Shown here piece after piece: positions 1 through 9,123 of a stretch of 64,000 nucleotides of DNA. Both the position numbers and the translations under genes were made by a program. A model generated the notes under the pieces. That model was given only the letters and a program-made list of their open reading frames with translations, was not told the DNA's origin and searched no databases. The stretch comes from Anaeromyxobacter terrae (GTDB taxonomy: Bacteria; Myxococcota; Myxococcia; Myxococcales; Anaeromyxobacteraceae). The stretch's first letter is position 1; each line of letters begins with the position of its first letter. The stretch is from NCBI RefSeq assembly GCF_022690685.1, contig NZ_JALCYY010000002.1:124001-188000 (forward strand), read 5' to 3'.

Positions 1-1
1 C

Positions 2-154
2 CGAGCTCATAACCTTCTTCACGCCGAGAGGACCTTCGGACGCGAGCACATGGAGCGCTTCCGCCGCCACGCGGGCGACGGACCGACGCCGCAGGAACGC
101 GCTGGCGTCGCGCCCCCGCGTCCTGCCTTGCAGTTGGGGATGTGGGCGTCGTGA
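2..154 (+). CDS. Possible 3' end of a gene entering from the left
   Basis: An open frame enters from the left edge and ends at a TGA at 152-154, giving about 50 residues that include the stretch HAERTFGREHMERFRRHAGD. The composition (Arg, Glu, His, few stops) is compatible with a coding tail, but another frame over the same bases is also open and I recognise no family. Nothing upstream is visible, so neither start nor function can be given. Treat this as tentative. Confidence 0.2.
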   Translation, partial: RAHNLLHAERTFGREHMERFRRHAGDGPTPQERAGVAPPRPALQLGMWAS

Positions 155-483
155 GATTTGAGGGACGGCACGACTGCGCCGGCACCTCGCGCGCCGACGG
201 CGCCTCGCGGTCGCGGCGGCACCGAAGCGACGGCGCTCCAGCCGCCGTCGGGCGAGCGTTGCGACGCCGCGCCTCCGCCAAGCTTCCGAACCCGTGATCC
301 AGGCCCCCACGGTCACGCTTGTCGTGTCTTGCCGCCCTCCGAAGGGCGCGTTCCCGGGCCGCGCGTGCTCACCCCGTCGATGCCCACCCGCCCCGCGCGC
401 TGAGCCGCTCGTCGAATGGCAACCGCGTGCACGGTCGGCAGCCTTCGCGACACCGCAGGTGATCGCGCATCGCGAACTGCCGT
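155..483. other. Gene-free stretch
   Basis: About 330 bases between the possible left-edge tail and the stop of the leftward transglycosylase gene. Short open frames exist on both strands but are Arg/Pro/Ala-rich composition artefacts. I see no RNA gene, repeat or convincing promoter. Confidence 0.4.
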
Positions 484-1257
484 TCAGCGGTCGGCGGCCG
501 CCATCCGCGCGAAGGTCCGCGCGAGCGACTCCACCCGCTCCAGGTAGGCGTCGAGGTCGTGGTCGCCGCAGCGCTCGCCGGGCAGCGCCCGGAACCCGCG
601 CGCCGCGAAGGCGGGGGCGCGCCCGTGTCCGCACAGGTGGACGAGGGCGGCGAGCCGCGCACCCTGCGCTTCCGTCGCGCTGCGCCCTGCGAGCGCCTCC
701 GCGACCGCCTCGTGCAGCAACGCCGCCGTCATCTCGATGGCGTGGCTGGGGACGGTGCGGAAGTAGAGCGCGTTGAACCAGCAGGCGCGCGGGTCGTACC
801 AGGCGCCCTCGCGCGCGACGGCGTGGTCGTGCACGCAGAGGCGGCTCGCCTCGACGAAGGTGCCGTCGGTGATCTGGAGGGTCCCGACGGCGCTCGACGC
901 CGGAGCGTAGAGCTCGAGCGGGTTCCAGCTCCACCGCCAGCGCCAGTAGGTGCGCGCGAGCGGGTCGCCCGCGCTCTCGACCTGGACGAGCGCGGCGAGG
1001 AGCTCCGGACGGACGAGATCCGTCGAGTGCTCCTCGAACAGATCGCCGTACTCTTCCCAGGTCGCCTCGGGGAGCTTCGGCGACGCGGGCGCGACGAGGC
1101 CGAGGAGCTCGGTCGGCTTGCGGATGACCTGGTACGCGAAGTTCACCGCCGCGAGCGAGGCGACGGCGAGGAGCAGGACGACCGCGAGCGGCGGCGCCTC
1201 GCGCCGCCGGCTCCGGGCAGTCCTCCGCCTTGCGCGCCGTCTCGCCACGGCGCGCAT
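484..1257 (-). CDS. Membrane-anchored lytic transglycosylase (SLT-like)
   Basis: Predicted 257-aa peptidoglycan lytic transglycosylase. Residues 1-22 are strongly basic, residues about 24-42 are a hydrophobic segment (ending NFAYQVIRK), and the rest should be periplasmic, so the protein looks like a type II anchored enzyme. The SLT core is recognised from LLAALVQVESAGDP, with Glu94 as the probable catalytic acid, followed by SSAVGTLQITDGTF, which corresponds to the family's S-x-x-GxxGLMQ block. By family knowledge it would cleave the MurNAc-GlcNAc bond to give 1,6-anhydroMurNAc. The gene lies alone, with a small leftward membrane-protein ORF 174 bp upstream. The ATG at 1257 puts the basic patch before the membrane segment. 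A scaffold without catalysis remains possible because the second block is degenerate. Confidence 0.75.
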   Translation of the reverse strand: MRAVARRRARRRTARSRRREAPPLAVVLLLAVASLAAVNFAYQVIRKPTELLGLVAPASPKLPEATWEEYGDLFEEHSTDLVRPELLAALVQVESAGDPLARTYWRWRWSWNPLELYAPASSAVGTLQITDGTFVEASRLCVHDHAVAREGAWYDPRACWFNALYFRTVPSHAIEMTAALLHEAVAEALAGRSATEAQGARLAALVHLCGHGRAPAFAARGFRALPGERCGDHDLDAYLERVESLARTFARMAAADR

Positions 1258-1431
1258 GCTACCGCCGCGCCGGCAGGACGCGACGATCTCGCCAGGTCCG
1301 GCGCGGACCCGGCGCAGAAGCCCGAGCCGAGGTCGAGCGCGCGAGGAGGGAGCAGCGCAGCCGTACTGCTTCCGTACGGCGAGCAGCGCAGCGCCGAGCC
1401 CGCCCGAGATCGGCCGGGATCCTGCGCCGGC

Positions 1432-1578
1432 TCAGCGACGGTTCACGATGTTGAGGACGAGGGCCATCCGGCCCCCGGAGACCTTCAGCCTGGCGAACCG
1501 GCGGCGCGCGCGGATCTTCTGGCCCACGGCGATGGCGACGGCGGCGAGGACGAGCGCGGGCAACAGCGCGGACTGCAT
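1432..1578 (-). CDS. Possible small membrane protein, 48 aa
   Basis: A short leftward frame from ATG 1578 to TGA 1432 encodes 48 residues. It starts with a hydrophobic segment (MQSALLPALVLAAVAIAVG) followed by a very basic cytoplasmic-type patch (QKIRARRRFARLK). This is the usual pattern of a single-pass bacterial microprotein. A partial ribosome site (GCAGGAGTGG) lies 5-15 bases before the ATG. No family recognised; support is from layout only. Confidence 0.35.
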   Translation of the reverse strand: MQSALLPALVLAAVAIAVGQKIRARRRFARLKVSGGRMALVLNIVNRR

Positions 1579-1843
1579 GGCGGGACCACTCCTGCAACGA
1601 CGATCGCGCGGGAACGCCGCGGGGCGCTCTCGCGCTCCGCGACGCCCTCGACCACGCGCCTTCGTGGGGCGCGGAGTCGCAAAGAAGCTCGGGCGACGCT
1701 CGGGTCGTTGTGATCGGGATTTTCCGCGGGCGCGGCGCAGACCCGCTGCGCTCGTCCGAGGAACGTCGCGAGGCTAGTCCCCCGTGCCGCGTCGAGTCAA
1801 GGGACCGGACGCTCGGTCCGCGCGGGCGGCGACCCGATGCGGC

Positions 1844-3527
1844 TCAAGGCAAGGGAACCCCTCGAAGCTCCAGGATCCGGCGCGCGATCCGCTCGCGCGC
1901 GGCCATGAGCCGGGCGACGCCCGGGTCGGTCGCGGACGCCGTCGGGAAGAGGTCGCCCACGATCGCGGCCGCGAGCCCCGGGTCCCCGAGCCGCGACAGC
2001 AGGCTCAGGTACTCGTAGTCCTCCATCCCCTCGCGGATCATCTTGAGACGGATCGACGCGACCGGCACGTGCGTCGAGCCGCCGATCTTCGCGGGCGTCC
2101 CCGGGTAGAAGAGCGTCCCGTCGCCGTTGCCGTCGAACTCCCACTGGCTCGTCCAGGCATCGCCGGAGAGGTACGCGTAGGTCGTGTCCCAGTACAGCTC
2201 GCCCGTCGCCTGGTACTTGAAGTCGAGCCACTGCATGGCGCGGTTCCGCACGGCGGACGCGTCGATCATGTAGCTCGGCCAGCCGGTGTCGTAGGCGGAG
2301 CTGCCGCCGCAGCCGTGGCTCATGCAGCTCTGGTAGAGCCACACCTCGTTCAGCGGATCGGCGTCGAGGAACGCGTCGTACCTCGCGCGCTGGTTCCCCG
2401 CGTACGTGCCGGACTTGTCGTCCATGAAGTTCACCACCGGCACGACGAGGTCCAGCACGCCGGAGATCCCATTCGCGTCCGCCTGCTGGATCGTCGTCGT
2501 GACGAGCGTCCGGAGCTCCGGATCCGCCGCCTTCGCCGCCCGCGCGCGGGTGAGGACGTCGGCGAAGCTGCAGCCCTGATACGGCGGCTCGTCGCACGTG
2601 TACTGGAACAGCCGCTCGAACCAGCCCGGCCGCGTCCGGTAGCGCGCCGCCCAGCGCGCCATGTTGGCCACGTCCTGGGGGTCGCCGAGGTACTCGACGG
2701 CGGTGAGCCGCGCGCCGGCGAGCCGCGTCGGCGCGGTCCCGTCCATGAGCGGCCGGTAGTAGCGGTCGAAGTGATCGAGATCGTTCCACAGCCCGTCGTC
2801 GTGGCGCGAGAGCGTGACGCGGTGGTCGAGCGCGAGCTGGCCGTAGCGCGCGCAGCGTCGCGAAGGCGACGACGTCCGAGGCGCTGATGGCGTGGCCGGA
2901 GGGCAGCGTGCCCCACATCAGGCCGAACGCGCTCCGGAGCGTCGCGGTCGAGGGCAGCTCGAAGTCCCACACCGTGAGCTCGACCGGCACGACCGTGGAG
3001 CGCCCGGCGGAGTCGACGCGGATCTCGCCACGATAAGAACCGGGCGCGGCGCCGGGCGGCACGAACACCTCCACCCAGATCGCGCGGCTCTCACCGCCGC
3101 GGACGTCGAAGGGGAAGGCGTTCCGCTTCTCGCCGGCGATCTCGTCCACGTCGGGGACGAGCGCGTCGGGGAAGCGTCCCGTGGCGCCGTCGGGCGCGGA
3201 GGGCCGCGTCAGGTTGATGAGGGCCTCGCGGTAGAGCCGCACGTCCGGGATGACGGCACCGCCAGGTCCCGACAGCGCGGACGCGCTCGCGCGCACGTTC
3301 CTGGCCGAGCCGGTGACGACCACCTGGAAGGCCTCGAACTCGTTCCGGGCGGCGGCGATCCGCGCGACCGACGTCGCGCGCGCGGGCTCTCCCGGGCGGA
3401 TCTTCTCCGTCGCATCGGCGACCCAGATCTTCGAGCCCGGCGCGGCCAGGGACGCAGCCGGGAGCAGGGCGAGGGCGAGCAGCGCGCTCGACGCCAGGGC
3501 GCGCGGGTGACTCCGGTGACTCGTCAT
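1844..3527 (-). pseudogene. Secreted DUF4091-domain protein interrupted by one frameshift
   Basis: The N-terminal part starts at ATG 3527 with a signal peptide (RALASSALLALALLPAASLA) and a beta-rich domain (AARNEFEAFQVVVTGSA, then a WVEVFVPPGAAPGSY block) typical of proteins carrying a C-terminal DUF4091 domain. The C-terminal part continues in another frame to the stop at 1844 and contains the DUF4091 end (IREGMEDYEYLSLLSRLGD). The two frames meet near 2845-2855. Reading CTGCGCGCGCTACGG with one base fewer gives L-A-R-Y-G and restores one frame of about 560 aa. Family members are glycoside-hydrolase-like secreted proteins of unknown substrate. Either the gene is newly inactivated or one base was inserted in sequencing; both halves are otherwise intact, which favours a recent event or an error. 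Confidence 0.75.
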
Positions 3528-3847
3528 GGGACCTCTCCAGCGGGCGAGTCGCCGTTCACCCGACCCGCTACCCCTCGCTCGCCCGTCCCATCGGCATCGC
3601 ACGGGCAGGGCGCGCGAAGCCTCCCCCGTTCGCCGCCCTCCTGCCTGGACGGCCGCGCCGCGGACGCGCGCGCGAGCCCGATGAGAAATTTCAGCTGCCG
3701 GCGGTTGACGCCTGGATCCCGGCCGCTCGCCACGCGTGGCGGAGATCGATGGCTCGCCCGGCCGCCCGTCATGCGGGCGAGCGAGCAGCCGGTCGAGCCG
3801 CCGCGGCGACTTGGGGCCGGTACGCGATCGGCCGCCCGTGGAGGAAG
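3528..3847. other. Gene-free stretch upstream of the DUF4091 gene
   Basis: About 320 bases between the DUF4091 start and the stop of the leftward permease gene. It should hold the DUF4091 promoter. The AT-richer patch around 3680-3705 (gatgagaaatttcagctgcc) is the only compositional break. No terminator hairpin or RNA gene was recognised. Confidence 0.4.
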
Positions 3848-4651
3848 CTAGCTCACGCTCTCCGCGCTGTAGCGCGCGATGAGCCCGGTCCGGACCGCGT
3901 GGCGGTGGACGCGGACGAAGATCCAGCTCGCGAGCAGGATGTAGAGGACCGCGAGGCCTCCGCCCCAGGCGAGCGACGCGCCCGAGAAGGCGCGGCCCCC
4001 GACGATCGCCCGCATCGCCTCGAACACGTACGACGGCGGCAGCGCGCGCCCGACCGCGCGCATCCAGGGCGGGAGCGTCGCGAGCGGGTAGAACACCCCC
4101 GCGAACGGCGAGAGCACGGCGGGGATGGGCCAGACGAACCACTCCGCGGCCGGGCCGAGCCGGAGGACGAGCGCCGCGCCCGTGATGCCGAGCGCGATCC
4201 CGAACAGGAACAGCACGAGCAGGAACGGGACGAGCAGGACGCCGTAGCCGAGGAGAGACAGCCCGAACACGCCCGTCGCGATGACGAGCATGACGGCGAG
4301 ACCGAGCGCGCTCGTCGCGACGCTCGCGAGCACGAGCCCGGAGACGTACTCCGCGATCGAGATCGGCGTCGCGAAGACGTTGAGGAAGTTGCGCGACCAG
4401 ACGTCCTCGAAGAACGCCATCGTCACGCCCTGCATGACGCGCGCGAGGAAGTCCCACAGGAGGACCGCCCCGAGCAACGTCGGGACGAAGCTCCCCCCCG
4501 GCGCCGCGACGCTGTCGAGCCAGCGCGTGATGAAGCCCCACAGGACGACGTCCACCGCCACCCACGCGAAGAGCGGCACGATCCGCGAGAAGCTCCCGCG
4601 GACCAGGTACCACTGCCTGAGGACGATGGCGAAGACGCGCCCGGGCCGCAC
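3848..4651 (-). CDS. ABC-2 type transporter permease
   Basis: 267-aa integral membrane protein with about six hydrophobic segments. Recognisable are an N-terminal WGFITRWLDS region after the first helix, a long central run (LLVPFLLVLFLFGIALGITG) and the ABC-2 block FAGVFYPLATLPPWMRAVGR that precedes the last helices. It is the membrane half of an exporter whose ATPase gene ends three bases upstream of this ATG, so the two are surely co-translated. By family (NodJ/drug-export type) it would move a hydrophobic compound, polysaccharide or drug outwards; the substrate cannot be read from the sequence. Confidence 0.88.
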   Translation of the reverse strand: MRPGRVFAIVLRQWYLVRGSFSRIVPLFAWVAVDVVLWGFITRWLDSVAAPGGSFVPTLLGAVLLWDFLARVMQGVTMAFFEDVWSRNFLNVFATPISIAEYVSGLVLASVATSALGLAVMLVIATGVFGLSLLGYGVLLVPFLLVLFLFGIALGITGAALVLRLGPAAEWFVWPIPAVLSPFAGVFYPLATLPPWMRAVGRALPPSYVFEAMRAIVGGRAFSGASLAWGGGLAVLYILLASWIFVRVHRHAVRTGLIARYSAESVS

Positions 4652-4654
4652 GCT

Positions 4655-5434
4655 CTAGGCCCCCTCGAGCGCGAGCGGCTCGCGCGCCACGGTGATGAAG
4701 AGCTCCTCGAGCGTCCCCTTCCCGTGCTCCCCCGGCAACGTCCGCGGGTCGCCCTCGAGCAGGATCCGCCCGCGCGAGAGGAAGAGGACCCGGTCGCAGA
4801 CCTCCTCGACCTCGTACATGTTGTGCGACGTCCAGAGCACGCCCCCGGTGCCCGCCGCCGCGCACGCCCGGATCTTGCCGCGCACGTCGCGCGCGGTGGC
4901 CGGGTCGAGCGAGGCGGTCGGCTCGTCGAGCAGGAGGAGCTGCGGGTCGTTGAGCATGGCCTTCGCCAGCGCGACCCGCGTCTGCTCCCCGGACGAGAGC
5001 ACGCCGCACCTCCTGTCCCGGAAGCGCCGCAGGTCGAGCTGCTCGAGGAGCGCATCGATCCGGCCGGAGAGCCGCTTCACGCCGTAGAGCAGCCCGAACA
5101 CGCGGAGGTTCTGGGCGACGGTGAGGTTGCCGGGGAGCGGGGCGTAGACCGCGGCGAAGTTGGTCCGCTCGACGGCGCGCGACCGCTCGGCGGCGAGATC
5201 CACGCCCTCGATCCGGATCGTCCCGGCGCTCGGCTCGAGGACGCCGAGCAGCATGTTGATGGTGGTCGTCTTCCCAGCCCCGTTCGGCCCGAGCAGCCCC
5301 ACGATCTCGTTGCGGCCGACCTCGAACGACACCCCGTCCACCGCGACGGTCTCGCCGTAGCGCTTCTCGAGCCCGCTCACCGAGAGGACCCGCGCGCCTT
5401 CGCCGGCGGTCGCGGTGCGGGGCGCGGCGCTCAC
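4655..5434 (-). CDS. ABC transporter ATP-binding protein
   Basis: 259-aa ATPase partner of the adjacent ABC-2 permease. Walker A is GPNGAGKTT, the Q-loop region follows at FAAVYAPLPGNLTVAQN, the signature is LSSGEQTRVALAKAM (an LSSGE variant of LSGGQ), Walker B is LLLLDEPTASLDP, and the H-loop is TSHNM. The start is the GTG at 5434, which overlaps the TGA of the upstream dienelactone hydrolase by four bases (GTGA). That overlap couples translation of hydrolase, ATPase and permease. An open frame runs further upstream, but it lies over the hydrolase coding sequence and is a shadow. Exporter substrate unknown. Confidence 0.9.
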   Translation of the reverse strand: MSAAPRTATAGEGARVLSVSGLEKRYGETVAVDGVSFEVGRNEIVGLLGPNGAGKTTTINMLLGVLEPSAGTIRIEGVDLAAERSRAVERTNFAAVYAPLPGNLTVAQNLRVFGLLYGVKRLSGRIDALLEQLDLRRFRDRRCGVLSSGEQTRVALAKAMLNDPQLLLLDEPTASLDPATARDVRGKIRACAAAGTGGVLWTSHNMYEVEEVCDRVLFLSRGRILLEGDPRTLPGEHGKGTLEELFITVAREPLALEGA

Positions 5435-6228
5435 TTCCCGAAGACTCCCTGCATGTACTTCAGCATGACGTCCCAGGACTTGCGGTCCGCCTTCGCGTCG
5501 TAGGCGAGCGCGGGCATGCCCGCCTTGTCGGCGTCGGGGTTCGTGAAGCCGTGCTTCGCGCCCGGGTAGGTGATGACGCGCGCCTTCACGCCGGCCGCCT
5601 TCATCTCCTTCTCGAGCGCCATGACCTGCTCCCGCGGCACCATCGGATCGGCAGCGCCGGTCTGCACCAGGATCTCGCGCGGCACGAAGGTGCCCTTCTT
5701 CGCTGGCTCCCCCGACCGCGCCAGGCTGCCGTGGAAGGTGGCGAGCGCCTTCAGGTCCTCGCCCGCCCGCGCCATGTCGAGCGCCACCCCGCCGCCGAAG
5801 CAGTAGCCGATGACCCCGATCCGCTCCGGGTCCACCTGCGGCTGCGCCTTCAGCTCCGCGAGCGCGGCGTCGAAGCGGGCCTTCTTCACCGCGGGGTCCT
5901 TCGTGGCCTCCGCCACGAACGCCTTCGCGTCCTCCGGGTGCGTCGTCGACTTGCCCTCGCCGAACATGTCGAGCGCGAACCCGACGTAGCCCGCCTTCGC
6001 GAGCTTCGTCGCCGCGTTCCGCGCGTGCTGGTTCTGTCCCCACCACTCGTGCACCACGAGGATCCCCGGCCGCTTCCCCTTCGCCGCGTCGTCGTACGCG
6101 AGGAAGCCCTTCAGCACCGTGTCGCCCTGCTTGTACTCGACCTCCTGCGTCTTCACCTCGGCGCGCGCCGCGCCGGCCATCGTGAGCGCCGCGGCCGCGA
6201 TCATCACCGTCGTTCGGGTCATGCCCAC
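5431..6228 (-). CDS. Secreted dienelactone hydrolase family protein
   Basis: 265-aa alpha/beta hydrolase of the dienelactone hydrolase family with a cleavable signal peptide (TVMIAAAALTMAGAARA), so it should act in the periplasm. The nucleophile is Cys143 in IGYCFGGGVALDM, the acid Asp194 in TGAADPMVPREQV and the base His226 in YPGAKHGFTNPDA: the full Cys-Asp-His triad of the family is present and correctly ordered. Family enzymes open lactones and cleave small esters; no specific substrate can be assigned. It is the first gene of a three-gene leftward unit with an ABC exporter, which might hint at a detoxification role, but that is inference. Confidence 0.9.
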   Translation of the reverse strand: MGMTRTTVMIAAAALTMAGAARAEVKTQEVEYKQGDTVLKGFLAYDDAAKGKRPGILVVHEWWGQNQHARNAATKLAKAGYVGFALDMFGEGKSTTHPEDAKAFVAEATKDPAVKKARFDAALAELKAQPQVDPERIGVIGYCFGGGVALDMARAGEDLKALATFHGSLARSGEPAKKGTFVPREILVQTGAADPMVPREQVMALEKEMKAAGVKARVITYPGAKHGFTNPDADKAGMPALAYDAKADRKSWDVMLKYMQGVFGK

Positions 6229-6355
6229 CTCCCGTGTGGTGCCCGGATCTGCGCGCCGCGAGCGGCCGGCGCACGTCCGGATGGCGGACGTACCCGACAG
6301 GCGCGCCGCGGGCGGGCGCGCGCAGGCGCGCGACCTCCATGGGAGGGACAGCGAC

Positions 6356-7186
6356 TCAGAGGAACACGTCGCGCCGCGCCCCGACCGACCCGGGGTTCAT
6401 CCGCGCGTGCACCTCGAGCAGCGTCTCGACCGCTCTCCTCCCCGCGTCGCCGACGTCCACGGAGAAGTCGTTCACGTACAGGTCGATGTGCTGGCGCATC
6501 ACCGCCTCGTCCATCTCCTGCGCGTGCCGCTTCACGTACTCGGTCACGAGCGGGCGCCGCGCGAGCGCGTGCAGGGCGCTCGCGCGGACGAGGCGCTCGA
6601 GCTCGCGGAGCACCTCGGGCGCGAGCGTCCTCCGCGCGACGATGCCGCCGAGCGGGATGGGCGCCCCCGTCTCGCGCTCCCAGTGCTCGCCGAGATCGAG
6701 CAGCTTCACGAGCCCCTTGGCCGCGTAGGTGAAGCGCCCCTCGTGGATGATGACGCCCGCGTCCACCTCGCCGCCGAGGACGGCGTCCTCGATCTCGGAG
6801 AACACCCGGAACTGCTTGTGCGCGGCGCCGGGGAAGGCGAGCGAGAACAGGAGATGGGCGGTGGTGTCTCGGCCGGGCACCGCGACGCGCATCGTCTCCG
6901 GCCGGAACGCGCCGACGCCTGGCCGCGCGACGAGCAGCGGCCCCACGCCGCGTCCGAGCGCGCCGCCCGAGCGAAGGAGCGCGTAGTCCTTCGCGATCGC
7001 CGGCACGACCCCGTAGCTCACCTTGCTCACGTCGAGCCGGCCCGCCATCGCCCACTCGTTCAGCGTCTGCACGTCCTCGTGGACGACCTCGAGGCGGAGC
7101 TCCCCCGCGTCGATCCCGCCGTTCACGAGCGCGTCGAAGATGAAGGTGTCGTTGGGACAGGGCGAGATGCCGAGCGTGAGTCTCAT
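6356..7186 (-). CDS. mqnD: 1,4-dihydroxy-6-naphthoate synthase (futalosine pathway)
   Basis: 276-aa MqnD-type enzyme. The N-terminal SPCPNDTFIFDAL motif is diagnostic of MqnD, and the VSKVSYGVVPAI, GRDTTAHLLF and EVDAGVIIHEGRFTY blocks form the substrate cleft of the periplasmic-binding-protein fold. By family knowledge it converts cyclic dehypoxanthine futalosine to 1,4-dihydroxy-6-naphthoate in the alternative menaquinone route, in the cytoplasm. Length is normal for the family. No other mqn gene is nearby, so the pathway must be dispersed. The gene stands alone, 117 bp from the stop of the next gene. MqnA is related but lacks the SPCPND start. Confidence 0.93.
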   Translation of the reverse strand: MRLTLGISPCPNDTFIFDALVNGGIDAGELRLEVVHEDVQTLNEWAMAGRLDVSKVSYGVVPAIAKDYALLRSGGALGRGVGPLLVARPGVGAFRPETMRVAVPGRDTTAHLLFSLAFPGAAHKQFRVFSEIEDAVLGGEVDAGVIIHEGRFTYAAKGLVKLLDLGEHWERETGAPIPLGGIVARRTLAPEVLRELERLVRASALHALARRPLVTEYVKRHAQEMDEAVMRQHIDLYVNDFSVDVGDAGRRAVETLLEVHARMNPGSVGARRDVFL

Positions 7187-7303
7187 CGTGTGCCGGTCGA
7201 TCGGGTGGGGCCGCGAGGGCGCGGCGCGCGCATCATATACGCGGGCGCGGCGTGGTGCGCCGGGAGACGAGGGCGCCGCGCGCCCGGCCGGACGGGCGCC
7301 CCG

Positions 7304-9118
7304 TCAGCGAAGCCCGACGGTGTAGGCGATCCCGAGCGACGGCGCGATCTTCGTCCAGGTGAGCTCGGGGACGTTGGAGATCTCCTTCCGCCCGGCGACG
7401 CCGAGCCGGAGGGACCAGCGGTCGGCGAGATCGAGCTCGAGCGTCGCCCCGAGCGCGAGCGCCGTGTCCGCGCGCACGGCGCGCAGCCCGGGATCGAGCG
7501 CGTCGTACGTACGCCACGAGCAGCTCGCGTCGAGGCCCGCCCGCGCGCGCGGCCCGAGCTCGAGCCGCAGCCCCGCGCGCGGCCCCTGCTCGAAGGAGGC
7601 GAGCGCGGGATCGATCGCGCCGTCCCGCACGCCTCGCCAGGCGAGGGTCGCGGTCCCGCGGCCGCCGAGGAGGACCGTGAGATCGACCTCGCCGAGCTGG
7701 CGCAAGCCGCCGTACGGCGCGGAGACCTCGGTGTGGAACGACTCCCAGCGGGCGAGGTAGGTCGCGCCCAGCGTGGCCTCCGCGGAGAGCGGGACGCGCG
7801 CCGCGCCGAGCGCGCGGGGGGCGGAGAGGTACGGCGCGCCGCCCAGATCCTGGCGATCGTAGCCCACCTCCGCGAGGAGGTAGCGGGCGCCCCTCCCCGC
7901 CTGCCACCCCGCGGCCGCGCCGCCGCCGCGCAGGTCGAGCGCGTCGTAGCGGACCTGGTCGCGGAGCTGCGCGGTCGCGCGCAGGAACGGGCCGCTCTCG
8001 CCGAGCGGCGACCAGCGCCCCACGGCGGTGATCCCGGTGTCGCCGTCGCTCGTGCCGCTCCCGGCGCGGCTCGCGTCGGGCGCGAGATCGACGTTCGAGT
8101 CCCAGCCCGACTCGGCGAAGATCGACAGGCCGAGGCGCCCGCCCCGCCGCGCGAGGCGCGCGAGCCCGAGCGCGGTCGCGCCGAGCTCCGGGTCGGTGCT
8201 CGCCCGCTCGAGCAGCCGCGCCGCGTCGTCGGCGCGGCCGGCGCGCCGCGCCACGAGGCCGCGGTAGAACTCTGCCGCCTCCCGGTGCTCGGCGGTGCGC
8301 TCCGCGAGGGCGAGCGCCTCGTCGGCGCGCGCGTCCTCCCCGAGCTCGTACAGGCAGATCCCCTCGAGCAGCGCCGCGGCCTCGTCCCCGTCGCCGCGCG
8401 CCTCCGCGAACGCAGCGACCGCGGCGCGCCGATCCCCCGCGCGCATGAGCCTGAGGCCACGCTCGAACGGCCCCTCCGGCGCCGCCGTCGCCACGCCGTA
8501 GCGGTCCGCGCGCCGCTCGCCGAGCGCGCGCGCCTCCTCGCAGTACGCGCGCGCCGAGGACGCCCGGCCGCGGCGGGCCTGCTCCTCGCAGCGCGCGAGG
8601 TACCAGGCGATCGCGTCGCGCGGGGGCTCACCCGCGAGCACGGCCGCGAGCTCGCCGCGCAGGCGCGTCGCCTGCTCCCGGAGGGGCGGACCCGCGCGCG
8701 CCTCCACGCTGGCGAGCAGCCGGTCCGCGCGCGCATAGAGGCGGGCGCCGTAACACGCGAGCGCGTGGTAGTAGTCGAGGAGCGCGTCGCCGCCGGGGCC
8801 CTCGCCCCGCGACTCGAACGCCTCCAGCGCCTCGCCCGGGCGGCCGAGCTTCACGAGCGCGGCGCCCGCGTATCCTCGCGCAGCCTCCGAGCCCAGCCGC
8901 TCCGCGGTTCGGAACTCGACGAGGGCCTCCTCGTACCGGGACTCGCGAAAGAGCCGGGGGGCGGCGCGGGCGGGGGGGGGGGCGCCCGGGCCCCCGCGCG
9001 GGGGGGAGGGCCCGCGGCGCCGGGGGGGGCGGGGGGGGCGCGGGGGCGGGCCGCCCCCCGGCCCCCCGCTCGCGAGCGAGAGCCCGAGGAGGGCGACCGC
9101 GACGGCGGGGGCGAGCAT
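7304..9118 (-). CDS. TPR-repeat protein with C-terminal outer-membrane beta-barrel
   Basis: 604-aa protein in the best frame. After a hydrophobic start (MLAPAVAVALLGLSLASG) comes a 40-residue Pro/Gly/Arg run, then TPR-like helical repeats (LFRESRYEEALVEFRTAE, GAALVKLGRPGEALEAF, EGICLYELGEDARADEAL, YRGLVARRAGRADDAARLL) and from about residue 330 alternating beta strands (SIFAESGWDSNVDLAPD, KEISNVPELTWTKIAPSL) that end in the aromatic-poor strand GIAYTVGLR. This layout matches surface-barrel proteins with periplasmic TPRs. The Pro/Gly run coincides with long G homopolymers at 8946-9062, which may be base-call noise, so the N-terminus is unsure. The ATG at 9118 follows the stop of the 138-aa gene by five bases: the two are probably one operon. 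Confidence 0.65.
   Translation of the reverse strand: MLAPAVAVALLGLSLASGGPGGGPPPRPPRPPRRRGPSPPRGGPGAPPPARAAPRLFRESRYEEALVEFRTAERLGSEAARGYAGAALVKLGRPGEALEAFESRGEGPGGDALLDYYHALACYGARLYARADRLLASVEARAGPPLREQATRLRGELAAVLAGEPPRDAIAWYLARCEEQARRGRASSARAYCEEARALGERRADRYGVATAAPEGPFERGLRLMRAGDRRAAVAAFAEARGDGDEAAALLEGICLYELGEDARADEALALAERTAEHREAAEFYRGLVARRAGRADDAARLLERASTDPELGATALGLARLARRGGRLGLSIFAESGWDSNVDLAPDASRAGSGTSDGDTGITAVGRWSPLGESGPFLRATAQLRDQVRYDALDLRGGGAAAGWQAGRGARYLLAEVGYDRQDLGGAPYLSAPRALGAARVPLSAEATLGATYLARWESFHTEVSAPYGGLRQLGEVDLTVLLGGRGTATLAWRGVRDGAIDPALASFEQGPRAGLRLELGPRARAGLDASCSWRTYDALDPGLRAVRADTALALGATLELDLADRWSLRLGVAGRKEISNVPELTWTKIAPSLGIAYTVGLR
8946..9062. repeat. Poly-G/C low-complexity stretch
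   Basis: About 117 bases that are almost pure G and C, with several runs of 7-11 consecutive G on the plus strand. They encode only Pro, Gly, Arg and Ala in the leftward reading frame. Such homopolymers are unusual even at this GC content and are prone to sequencing error; the flanking codons look normal. Confidence 0.75.
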
Positions 9119-9123
9119 CGGGG

